40,994 bases of DNA. Origin: Candidatus Bathyarchaeota archaeon (GTDB lineage Archaea; Thermoproteota; Bathyarchaeia; 40CM-2-53-6; JALHTG01). The stretch is taken from assembly GCA_022865705.1 (NCBI GenBank), contig JALHTG010000042.1, positions 79,324 through 120,317 of the forward strand. The letters run 5' to 3'. Within the stretch, counting starts at the first letter, position 1, and each line of letters begins with the position of its first letter. The position numbers and the translations under genes were made by a program. The notes under the pieces were generated by a model, which had not been told where the DNA came from, did not search any database, and saw only the letters and a list, made by a program, of their open reading frames with translations. Positions 33,501 through 39,985 of the stretch are shown piece by piece.

Positions 33501-34191
33501 TGACGCGCACGTATGCCCAGACGTCGCCCAGCGACGCGTTTCCGAATTGGATGAAGCGACCTGTCGTCAGACCGGGAAGGCCGCTGTCACTGTTGACTCT
33601 GATGCATGTCCAACGGTTGGGAAAAGTCAACGCTTGAACGTCGCTTCTGGTGACGGGAAGCACGTTGCCCCAGCTGTTTGTGAACGAGGCTACGATACAT
33701 TCGATCTTAATGCCTTGGAACTCAGGCGGTATCCAGACCTCCATTCTGTCGAAGCTGTATGTTGAGCCGAGGGTGTCCTCGAAGTTGACGGCGAAGAGAA
33801 GGTCTCCTTGGACGGGTTGCGCGATGGACAACGCGTTGATCTCGTTGTCGAACGGGCCCCAGATCGTCGGGTTGCCATTGTGGAATAGCCTGTTGAACGA
33901 CGCATCAGCCTTGATGAGTGAGGTGAGTATCGCGCCTGAAGAGTCAATGTCTCCCCCTGGAAAGACGTACCCAGTCAACCCTTTGACGGCAGGGCCGAGA
34001 CCAGAATCGGGACTCGGGTCTGCATAGTATGCCTCACTGGCTGAGAAGACTGGTGCCAGTCCTATCTGGAAAGGTGTGAACATAAGCGCGAGGATGATCA
34101 GAAGTAGGACAGAGACAGCGCTTCTCCCTCGCATGCAACCATTACCAGCTAAGATTCTCAGACGCATGCGAGAAGATCGATTCTGTGGCAT
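30565..34191 (-). CDS. Large secreted surface protein with PEF-CTERM-like anchor
   Basis: 1208 residues. An N-terminal signal (VSVLLLIILALMFTPFQIGL, about residues 25-45) leads to an exported chain rich in Gly, Tyr, Ser and Trp. Around residues 330-410 a carboxypeptidase-regulatory-like beta domain is visible (GRVRLVGRAIDPYTLQ, GQFKVEGVAPGIYDMYASAAG), and similar segments (PPGSYEIRGFTYGYAQ, SGSYELRALTYGYVMQ, SGTYTVQTYMYGYVGQ) recur later as probable tandem Ig/prealbumin-like repeats. The C-terminus is VIPEFPS, a hydrophobic helix and RRRRRCSRNK, the layout of archaeal PEF-CTERM sorting tails processed by archaeosortases. No archaeosortase is in the window. The role is probably structural or adhesive; an S-layer function is conjecture. 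Confidence 0.75.
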   Translation of the reverse strand: MPQNRSSRMRLRILAGNGCMRGRSAVSVLLLIILALMFTPFQIGLAPVFSASEAYYADPSPDSGLGPAVKGLTGYVFPGGDIDSSGAILTSLIKADASFNRLFHNGNPTIWGPFDNEINALSIAQPVQGDLLFAVNFEDTLGSTYSFDRMEVWIPPEFQGIKIECIVASFTNSWGNVLPVTRSDVQALTFPNRWTCIRVNSDSGLPGLTTGRFIQFGNASLGDVWAYVRVNNVIAPAIAGRYFFKIGLRVANPIPSGSSTNVNPGEMIWLGSPEKPYHTFLSNGVPNWPTLLVQGEIDPAYVQGTLRYGGHASGVQYGAALSLPGRVRLVGRAIDPYTLQTTNRPVEARGYFNTSANGQFKVEGVAPGIYDMYASAAGFPEKLLQSGLKLLKGQSYYTDGYLMPGVVIQGDILSKCGTGGINWVTWQNDPDDGATKQDIKVEIYKLGQLPASPGSTCEATQDNYDGFSYTLTTQALSWSPVSTPTKLGSPSGVTANWGDIPIGFPWPGYGGKYAKGFDPDGVGPAQRWQVSNTQSSFRFKFGDGALYGAPALLDGHVPQLNATWIDGLPPGSYEIRGFTYGYAQVQPDGETFQHVTFEVPAAEWPGGISIQFDLRLSNYMKKTVHFNELQGSFVSKPIPGKAPDLRHLYLQVQGPGGSLWGWKADEIPAGSTSATIYSRGIRAQTMSYWGSGNGRNYGFHSGTYTVQTYMYGYVGQAFQPISFGLCGGEIAISDRMYRGAMFNITFQSTDWQHPTVSKPWNYPDEYIYLQIWKDGEQLTGYGVNRLAGHTFWAPDGNSYTHDGLTQPVGMVGLIRTSYRIKQGDYVINKLGQSWSSKQSSFAILFYEGQEAYKHSDTDVGYYPCSFDSGSYELRALTYGYVMQLDQATKQAKPIQIYATRGGVSDIFIKLAVGTQITLSMRFRHEQIFEQLRYNSTVRVRLFDANDNLVGEWLTSSSINGTASPFNSAGQVIKGRPSDSLPTTISSLRNVLGPGHSLRATSSLSAQVLETVNYVPRSTEQLGITISGLPDPYASGSGSQYAQNGFDRAFDASPWKPGGYGAPGAPYGIYGAPWQSGDYYVEVEVVPFGREVGNRHVKITGSGTAVYDGWYPTLSGLLSGESCTIDPRTGTLYKWSIAENRIGPYQQYGYVAMPSAYMSGESGGALELDHLGYWGTVIPEFPSTLIVATSSLTAALTLLRRRRRCSRNK

Positions 34192-34276
34192 ATATTATGT
34201 TTTGCACACGCCCACTGAAAACCTGCCGGGGTTTTTCAAGCAGGTGTTCTCAAGAAGTAGTTGCATGATTGCAGAG

Positions 34277-34606
34277 CTATTGATTCTTCGTGAATTCCGC
34301 GCGCGCTTCAGAACGTGCTCTCCCTAATCCCCTGATCTTCCAGAGACATATGGATAGAAGAGATGAAACTAGAACTAGGAATGCAATGTCAAGAGCCAGA
34401 AGACCCAGCTTCACAGTCCATCTGTCCACGGGCCCAGCGATAGTAACGGTGGTATGAGTGGCCCAAGCGAGTGGGAAGCCATAATCGGTATGAACGAAAT
34501 CCGGCCAATCATAATGGAAGCTTACAAGAACACCAGACAAACAGATTCCGAGATTCAAGAGATGACGAAACGCAAACCTAATCCAATACATGGATGTCAC
34601 AACCAT
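34277..34606 (-). CDS. Small membrane protein with two helices
   Basis: About 109 residues. The first helix (LLNLGICLSGVLVSFHYDW) is followed by an outside loop with YGFPLAWATHTT and WTVK, then a second helix (LLALDIAFLVLVSSLLSICLW) and a charged tail. The loop pattern resembles small conserved archaeal membrane proteins of unknown function. GTG 34630 and ATG 34606 are the start options; neither has a clear ribosome site. It lies upstream of the large secreted-protein gene on the same strand, 85 bases away, so cotranscription is possible. Confidence 0.5.
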   Translation of the reverse strand: MVVTSMYWIRFAFRHLLNLGICLSGVLVSFHYDWPDFVHTDYGFPLAWATHTTVTIAGPVDRWTVKLGLLALDIAFLVLVSSLLSICLWKIRGLGRARSEARAEFTKNQ

Positions 34607-34657
34607 TTCGCCGGAGTCGCCAGGGAGCACACGTACATATAATTCTTCAACTGCGAC

Positions 34658-34861
34658 TTATTGCCTGCACCAAATCATGCAGTCCTGCGACGCACCTCTT
34701 CTAGTGCACTTGCCTCCGATCGGGCATTCAACCCGCACGTTTTCAAGGGGCAATATCCCATTGAATCGATAGCGCGCCCATAACGCAACTGGCATATATT
34801 TGGCTTGTTTGAACTCGTTAATCGCTCTACTGCGTCGACCGTTGGAGAATACCGCGATCAA
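34658..34861 (-). CDS. Possible small protein with a Cys4 tail
   Basis: The frame ends with VECPIGGKCTRRGASQDCMI and WCRQ: four cysteines spaced as in a small zinc or disulfide knot. The first half is less protein-like, and a TATA-like AAATATATG (minus strand, near 34792-34800) could drive a shorter product starting at an internal GTG. The TTG start at 34861 has no ribosome site. The family is unknown, and the ORF may be spurious. Confidence 0.28.
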   Translation of the reverse strand: MIAVFSNGRRSRAINEFKQAKYMPVALWARYRFNGILPLENVRVECPIGGKCTRRGASQDCMIWCRQ

Positions 34862-34880
34862 GCCACGCTAGAACTTTTAA

Positions 34881-36170
34881 ATGCCTTCTAGACCGATCGT
34901 CGAGGTAGGATGCGGGGGAGGTTTGACGGGCACTCGCGCATTGTTATGCGCGTTACTGGTTGCCGCTGCAGCTATTATGGCAGCGGGCTTCTTTACGCCT
35001 TATCTAAAGCCAACGGTTCTCACCTCCACGCCGACAATGACTGCAACTCCGCAATCGCTAACAACAACGAAACCTGTTTCGACGTCGCTTCAATTGGGTT
35101 TTGAGTGGACCAAAGACCCTGGAACTCGTATCTCGGATGGCAGCGTTCCCTACGTTTGCAGATTGAAGGATGGTAGGTTCAGACTGTACTACTGTGGCGA
35201 GGGAGGAATTCTCTCCGCCATCTCTGCTGATGGTCTCACTTTTGAAAAAGAGGCGGGAATCAGAATAGCTCGAGCTGACAGATTGGGAAATCCAGAATCA
35301 ATTGTTGGCGACGCGACGATAGTTAATTTGCTAGACGGCAGAGTGAGAATGTACTACAAAGGAGCGAATGGCCCCGGCGGGCCGGGACAGGGTGTTCACA
35401 GGATTTTCTCTGCGGTCTCCTCTGATGGTCTAAGCTTTGAAAAAGAAGGCTTGCGGATCGACTCAGAAAAAACTGGAGATAGAGGATGGGCTTCGGTACC
35501 GGAAGCTATCAAGCTTCCTGATGGCAAGGTCAGGATTTACTATGTTTCCGGTGATTTCGAGGCCTCGGGCGGAATCATGTCGGCGTTGTCATCGGATGGC
35601 CTGAACTTCCAAAAAGAATCAGGTGCTCGAGTCAAGACGCTAGTGGATCCAGCAATCACGATCTTGCCTGATGGAAGATACTTACTGTTGGCCGTGGTAT
35701 TGCCGCGTCCTCCCGATGCCTCACAAAAGCCCGAACGACCAATCGGCATCTATAGTTTCACTTCAGACGATGGGCTGGTCTTCAGCAACCAGCAGGTTGT
35801 CCTTCAGGAAGAAAGCGTTTTTGACCCATCCATAATAGAACTTGATGACAACGTGTACAGAGTTTTCTACGGCAAAGACATTGGAGGACAACCGGGTCAA
35901 CCGAATATTGTTACGAAAAGCGTTACTGGTAAGGCGCGCCACATGACTGCAAGTACTGGAATGAAACCTGCTCCAACCACTAGCAAGACCACGACCATCG
36001 ACACCCATCCAGACACCTTACGAAAGAGCAGCCCACCCATCAATTTCATCGACCACACCATGCTGGCTTCCACGTCTCATTGTCAAGAAATAAGGCGCTT
36101 TGGAAGGAATCATCAGGATGAATCATACAATAGTCCGCGCGTGAGGTCAACACCAGTGATTCCAAGCTGA
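34881..36170 (+). CDS. Secreted beta-propeller protein (glycosidase-like blades)
   Basis: 429 residues. A signal or anchor helix (ALLCALLVAAAAIMAAGFFT) and a Ser/Thr-rich linker (residues about 45-72) lead to a propeller. Blade repeats share D-G-x-x-R-x-Y-Y followed by S-x-D-G-L-x-F-x-K: GRFRLYYCGEG/SADGLTFEKE, GRVRMYYKGAN/SSDGLSFEKE, GKVRIYYVSGD/SSDGLNFQKE. This resembles five-bladed GH43/GH32-type or phosphorylase propellers, but catalytic acids cannot be assigned, so it may only bind sugars. After residue 355 the sequence turns low-complexity and overlaps the convergent Cys-motif gene by 58 bases, suggesting an altered C-terminus. The start directly follows TTTTAA with no ribosome site, so a leaderless message is possible. 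Confidence 0.65.
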   Translation: MPSRPIVEVGCGGGLTGTRALLCALLVAAAAIMAAGFFTPYLKPTVLTSTPTMTATPQSLTTTKPVSTSLQLGFEWTKDPGTRISDGSVPYVCRLKDGRFRLYYCGEGGILSAISADGLTFEKEAGIRIARADRLGNPESIVGDATIVNLLDGRVRMYYKGANGPGGPGQGVHRIFSAVSSDGLSFEKEGLRIDSEKTGDRGWASVPEAIKLPDGKVRIYYVSGDFEASGGIMSALSSDGLNFQKESGARVKTLVDPAITILPDGRYLLLAVVLPRPPDASQKPERPIGIYSFTSDDGLVFSNQQVVLQEESVFDPSIIELDDNVYRVFYGKDIGGQPGQPNIVTKSVTGKARHMTASTGMKPAPTTSKTTTIDTHPDTLRKSSPPINFIDHTMLASTSHCQEIRRFGRNHQDESYNSPRVRSTPVIPS

Positions 36171-36280
36171 CTGTACAGCTGGTCTGTGAATTCGTCTAGT
36201 TCCTCTTGCTCTTCCTCGGTGTAGTCTGGCTCTATCTGAGTTCCAAAGAGCACTGCACGTTTGCATTTGCGGCAGACCAT
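36113..36280 (-). CDS. Small CxxC protein following HxlR
   Basis: 55 residues: MVCRKCKRAVLF with one CxxC pair, then an acidic helix (DYTEEEQEELDEFTDQLYSQ) and a short tail. The single CxxC could bind zinc as a dimer or act as a redox pair. The ATG lies 5 bases after the HxlR stop, so the two are one transcript. The family is unknown; the strong acidity and tight spacing support a real gene. Confidence 0.6.
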   Translation of the reverse strand: MVCRKCKRAVLFGTQIEPDYTEEEQEELDEFTDQLYSQLGITGVDLTRGLLYDSS

Positions 36281-36285
36281 CGTCG

Positions 36286-36672
36286 CTAGCGCACGCGCTT
36301 CAGTAAGTGGGCTTTGGCATTCTTGTATCTGGAGGAGCATTTACCGGGCGCTTTGGCTCTGGTCAGCGCCCACTGCAATAGGGGGTCTATCGCTTTTCTC
36401 AGCTGTTTTCCGTCCTTCGTCAAATGGTATTGAACCCTGGGAGGTATCTCTGCTACTGCCTCTCGTTGAACCAATCCTTGTTTGCACAGTTCTGCTAGAG
36501 TGTCTGCTAGTGATTTGGGGCTTATGCCTTCTAATTCGTTCATCAACTCTGTGTACCTTAGCGTTTCATGGTTCCCTAGCGCGTTGATTACGAGCAGAGT
36601 CCACTTCTTGCTGATGGTATCGAGTGTCCCTTCGGCGAAGCATAAGCAGTTACAGACACTTTCCTCCACCAT
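36286..36672 (-). CDS. HxlR family transcriptional regulator with N-terminal cysteines
   Basis: 128 residues of winged helix: GTLDTISKKWTLLVINALG, RYTELMNELEGISPKSLADT and RVQYHLTKDGKQLRKAIDPL are the HxlR signatures. The N-terminus reads CNCLCFAEG, three Cys where one is usual, suggesting thiol or metal sensing. It is divergent from the 41-residue Cys-rich gene across 69 bases containing palindromes. Homologues include aldehyde- and redox-responsive activators (HxlR, HypR, YodB), so a thiol-stress role is a reasonable inference. Confidence 0.85.
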   Translation of the reverse strand: MVEESVCNCLCFAEGTLDTISKKWTLLVINALGNHETLRYTELMNELEGISPKSLADTLAELCKQGLVQREAVAEIPPRVQYHLTKDGKQLRKAIDPLLQWALTRAKAPGKCSSRYKNAKAHLLKRVR

Positions 36673-36684
36673 AGTTACTTTCCT

Positions 36685-36717
36685 ACTATAAACTTGATAG
36701 TTTAAATGCTATAAAAA
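36685..36717. promoter_or_regulatory. Divergent promoter and HxlR operator candidates
   Basis: ACTAT-N7-ATAGT (36685-36701) and the overlapping ATAG-N8-CTAT (36697-36712) are inverted repeats between the two divergent genes. GCTATAAAAAG (near 36709-36718) is a TATA box for the plus-strand gene, and TTTATAGT on the minus strand is a candidate for hxlR. A regulator bound here could control both. Confidence 0.5.
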
Positions 36718-36741
36718 GAATAGGTTTTGCAGGTGTCTGAA

Positions 36742-36867
36742 ATGTGTAAAGGTAAATGTACCCATCCAGAGAAGCTCAAAGGAACACCGCAGGACTGCTC
36801 TGAAGAACAGATAAGAGAATGCCACCCAGATGTGAAGAAGCATCCATGTGTTGAAGAATCGAAGTAG
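36742..36867 (+). CDS. 41-residue Cys-rich small protein
   Basis: ATG with AGGTG 6 bases upstream. The peptide is MCKGKCTHPEKLKG, then TPQDCSEEQIRECHPDVKKH and PCVEESK: five Cys and three His with regular spacing (C-X3-C, C-X7-C, C-X7-C). It resembles a small Cys/His protein family seen in anaerobic bacteria and archaea, though I cannot name it. Its own TATA box and the shared operator region with HxlR point to regulated expression, probably in metal or thiol homeostasis. Confidence 0.7.
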   Translation: MCKGKCTHPEKLKGTPQDCSEEQIRECHPDVKKHPCVEESK

Positions 36868-36878
36868 CGCACGCTTCT

Positions 36879-37220
36879 TCACGCCCGCGAGGCTGCTTTC
36901 GCTCTGTACGTCGTACGTTGACCTAGGAAGATGAAAAGGAACCCCAAGAATAGGAATAGCATGACCGCATAGGAAGGCGTGACAATGCTTTCAACCATCA
37001 TTCTCTCAGGCCTCGCGGCTGAACCGGGAGGGCCAACAATACCGCACATGAGCCAAGAAGCCAGCATAATGAAGCCGTAGCCGACCGCCTTCAAGTCACC
37101 TGCCCTTCTCATACCGCCTTTCTCGAGTCGACTATACTTCATCCAATACCACAGCGTCCCGAGAAAGAGAACTGTCGATAGACCGCCCAGAATCCCAAAG
37201 TACCAAGAGAGAATCTCCAA
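36879..37220 (-). CDS. Three-helix membrane protein
   Basis: 113 residues with three hydrophobic segments (YFGILGGLSTVLFLGTLWYW, VGYGFIMLASWLMCGIVG, YAVMLFLFLGFLFIFLG) and a basic C-terminus. Family not recognised. It follows the next upstream membrane gene by 4 bases and is the last gene of a three-gene minus-strand unit (37638 to 36879). It converges on the Cys-rich peptide gene, 11 bases apart. Confidence 0.6.
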   Translation of the reverse strand: MEILSWYFGILGGLSTVLFLGTLWYWMKYSRLEKGGMRRAGDLKAVGYGFIMLASWLMCGIVGPPGSAARPERMMVESIVTPSYAVMLFLFLGFLFIFLGQRTTYRAKAASRA

Positions 37221-37224
37221 ACTC

Positions 37225-37497
37225 TCATGCTCCCTCCATCCCGCCTCTGGCGTAGATCAGCCCGCCGAGAACGGCGAACATGATCCCTAGAGGCAGAGCC
37301 AGGATCCACGCCAAGACCACTAGAGGCGTATTGCCAATGAGGGTCTGAGGCCAAACGTGTTCTAGGAAGCCCTGCGTCCACCCGTATTTAGCATACAACG
37401 GATAAAGGAACCAAGGGAGCAACGAGCCCACAGCCATCAAGAGCGCACCAGCTGTGAAGACAGCTACGCCAACCCTGCGATTCCGATCTCTCACCAT
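37225..37497 (-). CDS. Two-helix membrane protein
   Basis: 90 residues. Basic N-terminus (VRDRNRRVGVAVF), helix one (GALLMAVGSLLPWFLYPLYA), an extracellular loop, helix two (VVLAWILALPLGIMFAVLGG) and an acidic end. Unknown family. The ATG immediately follows the TAG of the 46-residue gene upstream, so all three genes are probably cotranscribed. Confidence 0.6.
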   Translation of the reverse strand: MVRDRNRRVGVAVFTAGALLMAVGSLLPWFLYPLYAKYGWTQGFLEHVWPQTLIGNTPLVVLAWILALPLGIMFAVLGGLIYARGGMEGA

Positions 37498-37638
37498 CTA
37501 ACGCTCCACACTCTCCAATATGGTCAGCTCCGTCGTCATAAACCGCACTCCAAGTGGATTCTCCTGTCGGCCGCGAGCTCTCTTAACTTGTTCGCCACTC
37601 TTGGAAGAGACCTCAATCACGTTTTTCTCTTCTTCCAT
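37498..37638 (-). CDS. 46-residue hydrophilic small protein
   Basis: MEEEKNVIEVSSKSGEQVKR is the N-terminal part; the rest ends with FMTTELTILESVER. Charged, with no membrane helix or Cys. Its TAG directly abuts the ATG of the two-helix membrane gene, which is the main support for it being real. Unknown function, possibly a partner of the two membrane proteins. Confidence 0.5.
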   Translation of the reverse strand: MEEEKNVIEVSSKSGEQVKRARGRQENPLGVRFMTTELTILESVER

Positions 37639-37818
37639 GCGAGTCAAGCCTCAGCTGTGAGGGATCGGCCTTCGTAGTTGGGTTTCTCTGGCCACTTGCC
37701 CGAGCGAGGACGGCCGTATACGAACCCGCGTTGACCATGCGTTCATTGAGCCGTTTTATGCTTGGTCATATTGCTGACTATACGTAGGACCCAGCTTGGT
37801 AGCATTGGAGGTGCTGAA

Positions 37819-37965
37819 ATGAGCCCGTCAGAAAGCGACAATAGTTATGTTGTCAAGGTTGTCTCTTTGCGCCAATCCTTCCGAACCAGCTTGGCAGCCG
37901 CCAGCGTCACTGCAGTACTGTTGTTCTTTCTCCTATTGGGCATCGCTCGATTCCTAGCGCTCTGA
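37819..37965 (+). CDS. 48-residue single-helix membrane peptide
   Basis: The ATG has GGAGGTG 6 bases upstream, a strong ribosome site. A hydrophilic N-terminus (SPSESDNSYVVKVVSLRQSF) is followed by one helix (AAASVTAVLLFFLLLGIARF). A tail-anchored small protein of unknown function. The longer frame from 37762 lacks such support. The aminotransferase gene follows 121 bases later on the same strand. Confidence 0.55.
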   Translation: MSPSESDNSYVVKVVSLRQSFRTSLAAASVTAVLLFFLLLGIARFLAL

Positions 37966-38086
37966 CGCCAGAAGATCACTGCAACGACTGCAACCTAGGA
38001 AAGTGGAGTTGTTGTGACACAGAATGGGTCAGTGGGCACGACAGACTAATAACTCGCTTATCCTTCAGCTTGTGCGAAGTGGTAAT

Positions 38087-39031
38087 ATGTCTGCGGGTTT
38101 TCATGGTGCCAAGTATTGCTGGATGAATGGGGAGATAGTGGAGACAGATAGAGCGCTTGTTTCGGCGATGAACGAAGTCTTTCTCGGCATCTTTGAGGGA
38201 ATAAAGGCCTATGCAGAGGGAGATGTTCTCAGCAAGGGACGCCTCAACATCTTTCAGTGGAACGCCCACATAGATCGCCTCTGGAACAGCGCAGCTGTAT
38301 GCAGCATAAAGATACCCTACACGAAAGAGCAACTCCTACAGGCAACGAAAGAAACCATCAGAGCGAACGGTTTCGAAACGAACGTGTACATTCAACCTCG
38401 AATCTGGCCTAAAGAGGGCAGTGGGCCATTCTTGGGCCTGTCCCAAGAGTTCCATGTAGTTATCCCCGTCTGGACCTTCGAGACACTGTTGGGGAAGGAA
38501 AATGCTCGATTCTCTAAGAAGCGCAGGTTCATGGTGAGCAGTTGGAGACGGATCTCATCCGACGCGCTTCCGGCGCAAGCCAAGTGTTGGGCGAACTATG
38601 GCAACTCTGCGTTGGCCGTTCGAGAGGCCGCTAGGCTTGGCTATGATGGAGCAATATTCCTCGACAACAGGGGGTTCGTGAGTGAGGGGACAGGGGCCTG
38701 CATTATGACTGTGAGGGACGGCAAGGTGATTACACCACCTGTAACAGCATCTATTCTGGAGAGTGTCACTAGGACCGCAGTTCTGACGTTCGCACCTGAG
38801 GACTTGGGCATACCTGTGGAGGTTAGAGACCTCACTCGAGTGGAGCTGTATGCGTCTGATGAGGCTTTCTTGTGTGGGACAGGCTACGAGATCACACCCA
38901 TAACGAGTGTAGATGACATACCTATAGGTGAGGATTACCCGGGCCCCATTACCAAGCGCATCGCGGAGCATTATGCGGAGATTCTGGCTGGAAACGTGCA
39001 GAAGCGGAAGACGTGGCTGATGCCCACATAG
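38087..39031 (+). CDS. ilvE: Branched-chain amino acid aminotransferase (class IV)
   Basis: 314 residues of fold-type IV PLP enzyme, transaminating the 2-oxo acids of Val, Leu and Ile. AKYCWMNGEIV opens the small domain, WRRISSDALPAQAKCWANYG contains the catalytic Lys, and GYDGAIFLDNRGFVSEGTGA and the C-terminal LYASDEAFLCGTGYEITPI bind PLP and substrate. ATG 38087 is chosen because it directly precedes the family N-terminus; the frame is open 21 codons further upstream. It works downstream of the isoleucine precursors made by cimA or the dehydratase. Confidence 0.93.
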   Translation: MSAGFHGAKYCWMNGEIVETDRALVSAMNEVFLGIFEGIKAYAEGDVLSKGRLNIFQWNAHIDRLWNSAAVCSIKIPYTKEQLLQATKETIRANGFETNVYIQPRIWPKEGSGPFLGLSQEFHVVIPVWTFETLLGKENARFSKKRRFMVSSWRRISSDALPAQAKCWANYGNSALAVREAARLGYDGAIFLDNRGFVSEGTGACIMTVRDGKVITPPVTASILESVTRTAVLTFAPEDLGIPVEVRDLTRVELYASDEAFLCGTGYEITPITSVDDIPIGEDYPGPITKRIAEHYAEILAGNVQKRKTWLMPT

Positions 39032-39132
39032 CATTGGCGTTTCTTCACTACGCTCTTTCGATGATGAATCTAGCCCCCTCAACCATGAAAGAGGATTCAA
39101 GAACACTTGTTGAGGAAAGAAGAGGTTTGACT

Positions 39133-39840
39133 ATGCGAGTTGCCCTTGTGACTGGCGCTAACAGAGGCATCGGGTTTGAGGTAGCGAGACAACTGGGCGA
39201 AAGGGGAAATCGCGTCGTCTTGGGTTGTCGGGACTTGGAGCGCGGTAGACTGGCCACCGAGAAGCTGGCTTCGATGAAGATCGAGATCGATCCGGCTCAG
39301 CTAGATGTAACCAATCAAGAACACGTAGATCAGCTGACCAAGAGAATTCAATCTGACTTCGGCCGGCTCGATATTCTCGTGAACAATGCTGGAATAATGA
39401 TCGATCACAGCAAAGCCAGCGCCACTGACTTGGATCTGGTTCGGAGCACACTTGAAACGAACTTGTTGGGTCCGTGGCGCTTGTGTAAGGCTTTCATTCC
39501 ACTGATGGAAAGGAACCATTATGGCAGAATCGTCAATGTGTCGAGTGGCATGGGTTCGTTCCCCGGTGGTGAGGCAAGATCCTCTGGGTACAGATCGCCT
39601 GCCTACGGTCTGTCTAAGGCAAGCTTGAACGTGCTTACGCTCATGTTGGCTTCTGAGCTTCGTGGAACTGGCATACTGGTCAACGCGGCGTGCCCCGGAC
39701 ATACCCGCACAGACATGGGTGGCCCTAATGCTCCGAGGTCAGTTGAGGAAGGCGCCGACACGGCCGTCTGGTTGGCCACTTTGTCTGATGACGGGCCGAC
39801 GGGAGGCGTGTTCCTTGATCGAAAGAGAATGGACTGGTAG
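39133..39840 (+). CDS. Short-chain dehydrogenase/reductase (carbonyl reductase-like)
   Basis: 235 residues. ATG 39133 is immediately followed by RVALVTGANRGIGFEVARQL, the SDR dinucleotide motif; ILVNNAGIMID, the catalytic Ser in NVSSGMGSFPGG and YGLSKASLNVLTLML (YxxxK) follow, then NAACPGHTRTDMGG. The basic GCRDLERGR segment favours NADPH. Substrate unknown. It lies 101 bases after ilvE on the same strand and may be cotranscribed, though no functional link is apparent. Confidence 0.9.
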   Translation: MRVALVTGANRGIGFEVARQLGERGNRVVLGCRDLERGRLATEKLASMKIEIDPAQLDVTNQEHVDQLTKRIQSDFGRLDILVNNAGIMIDHSKASATDLDLVRSTLETNLLGPWRLCKAFIPLMERNHYGRIVNVSSGMGSFPGGEARSSGYRSPAYGLSKASLNVLTLMLASELRGTGILVNAACPGHTRTDMGGPNAPRSVEEGADTAVWLATLSDDGPTGGVFLDRKRMDW

Positions 39841-39985
39841 CAATTCACTCGTAACATGACCAGATGTCTAGCACGAGGTTCAGGCTTCACGAGCAAGCTA
39901 GATTGCCAAGGGATTTTGAAGACAAGATTTACGCGTGTAGGCTGCTCGTGTCTTGACGAGAAAACTTAGCTTGTTGCGTGCATTG

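Noticed and set aside
31207-34027. Numerous plus-strand ORFs opposite the 1208-residue gene
   Set aside because: Shadows of a long, GC-richer coding strand; none shows a family motif or ribosome site.
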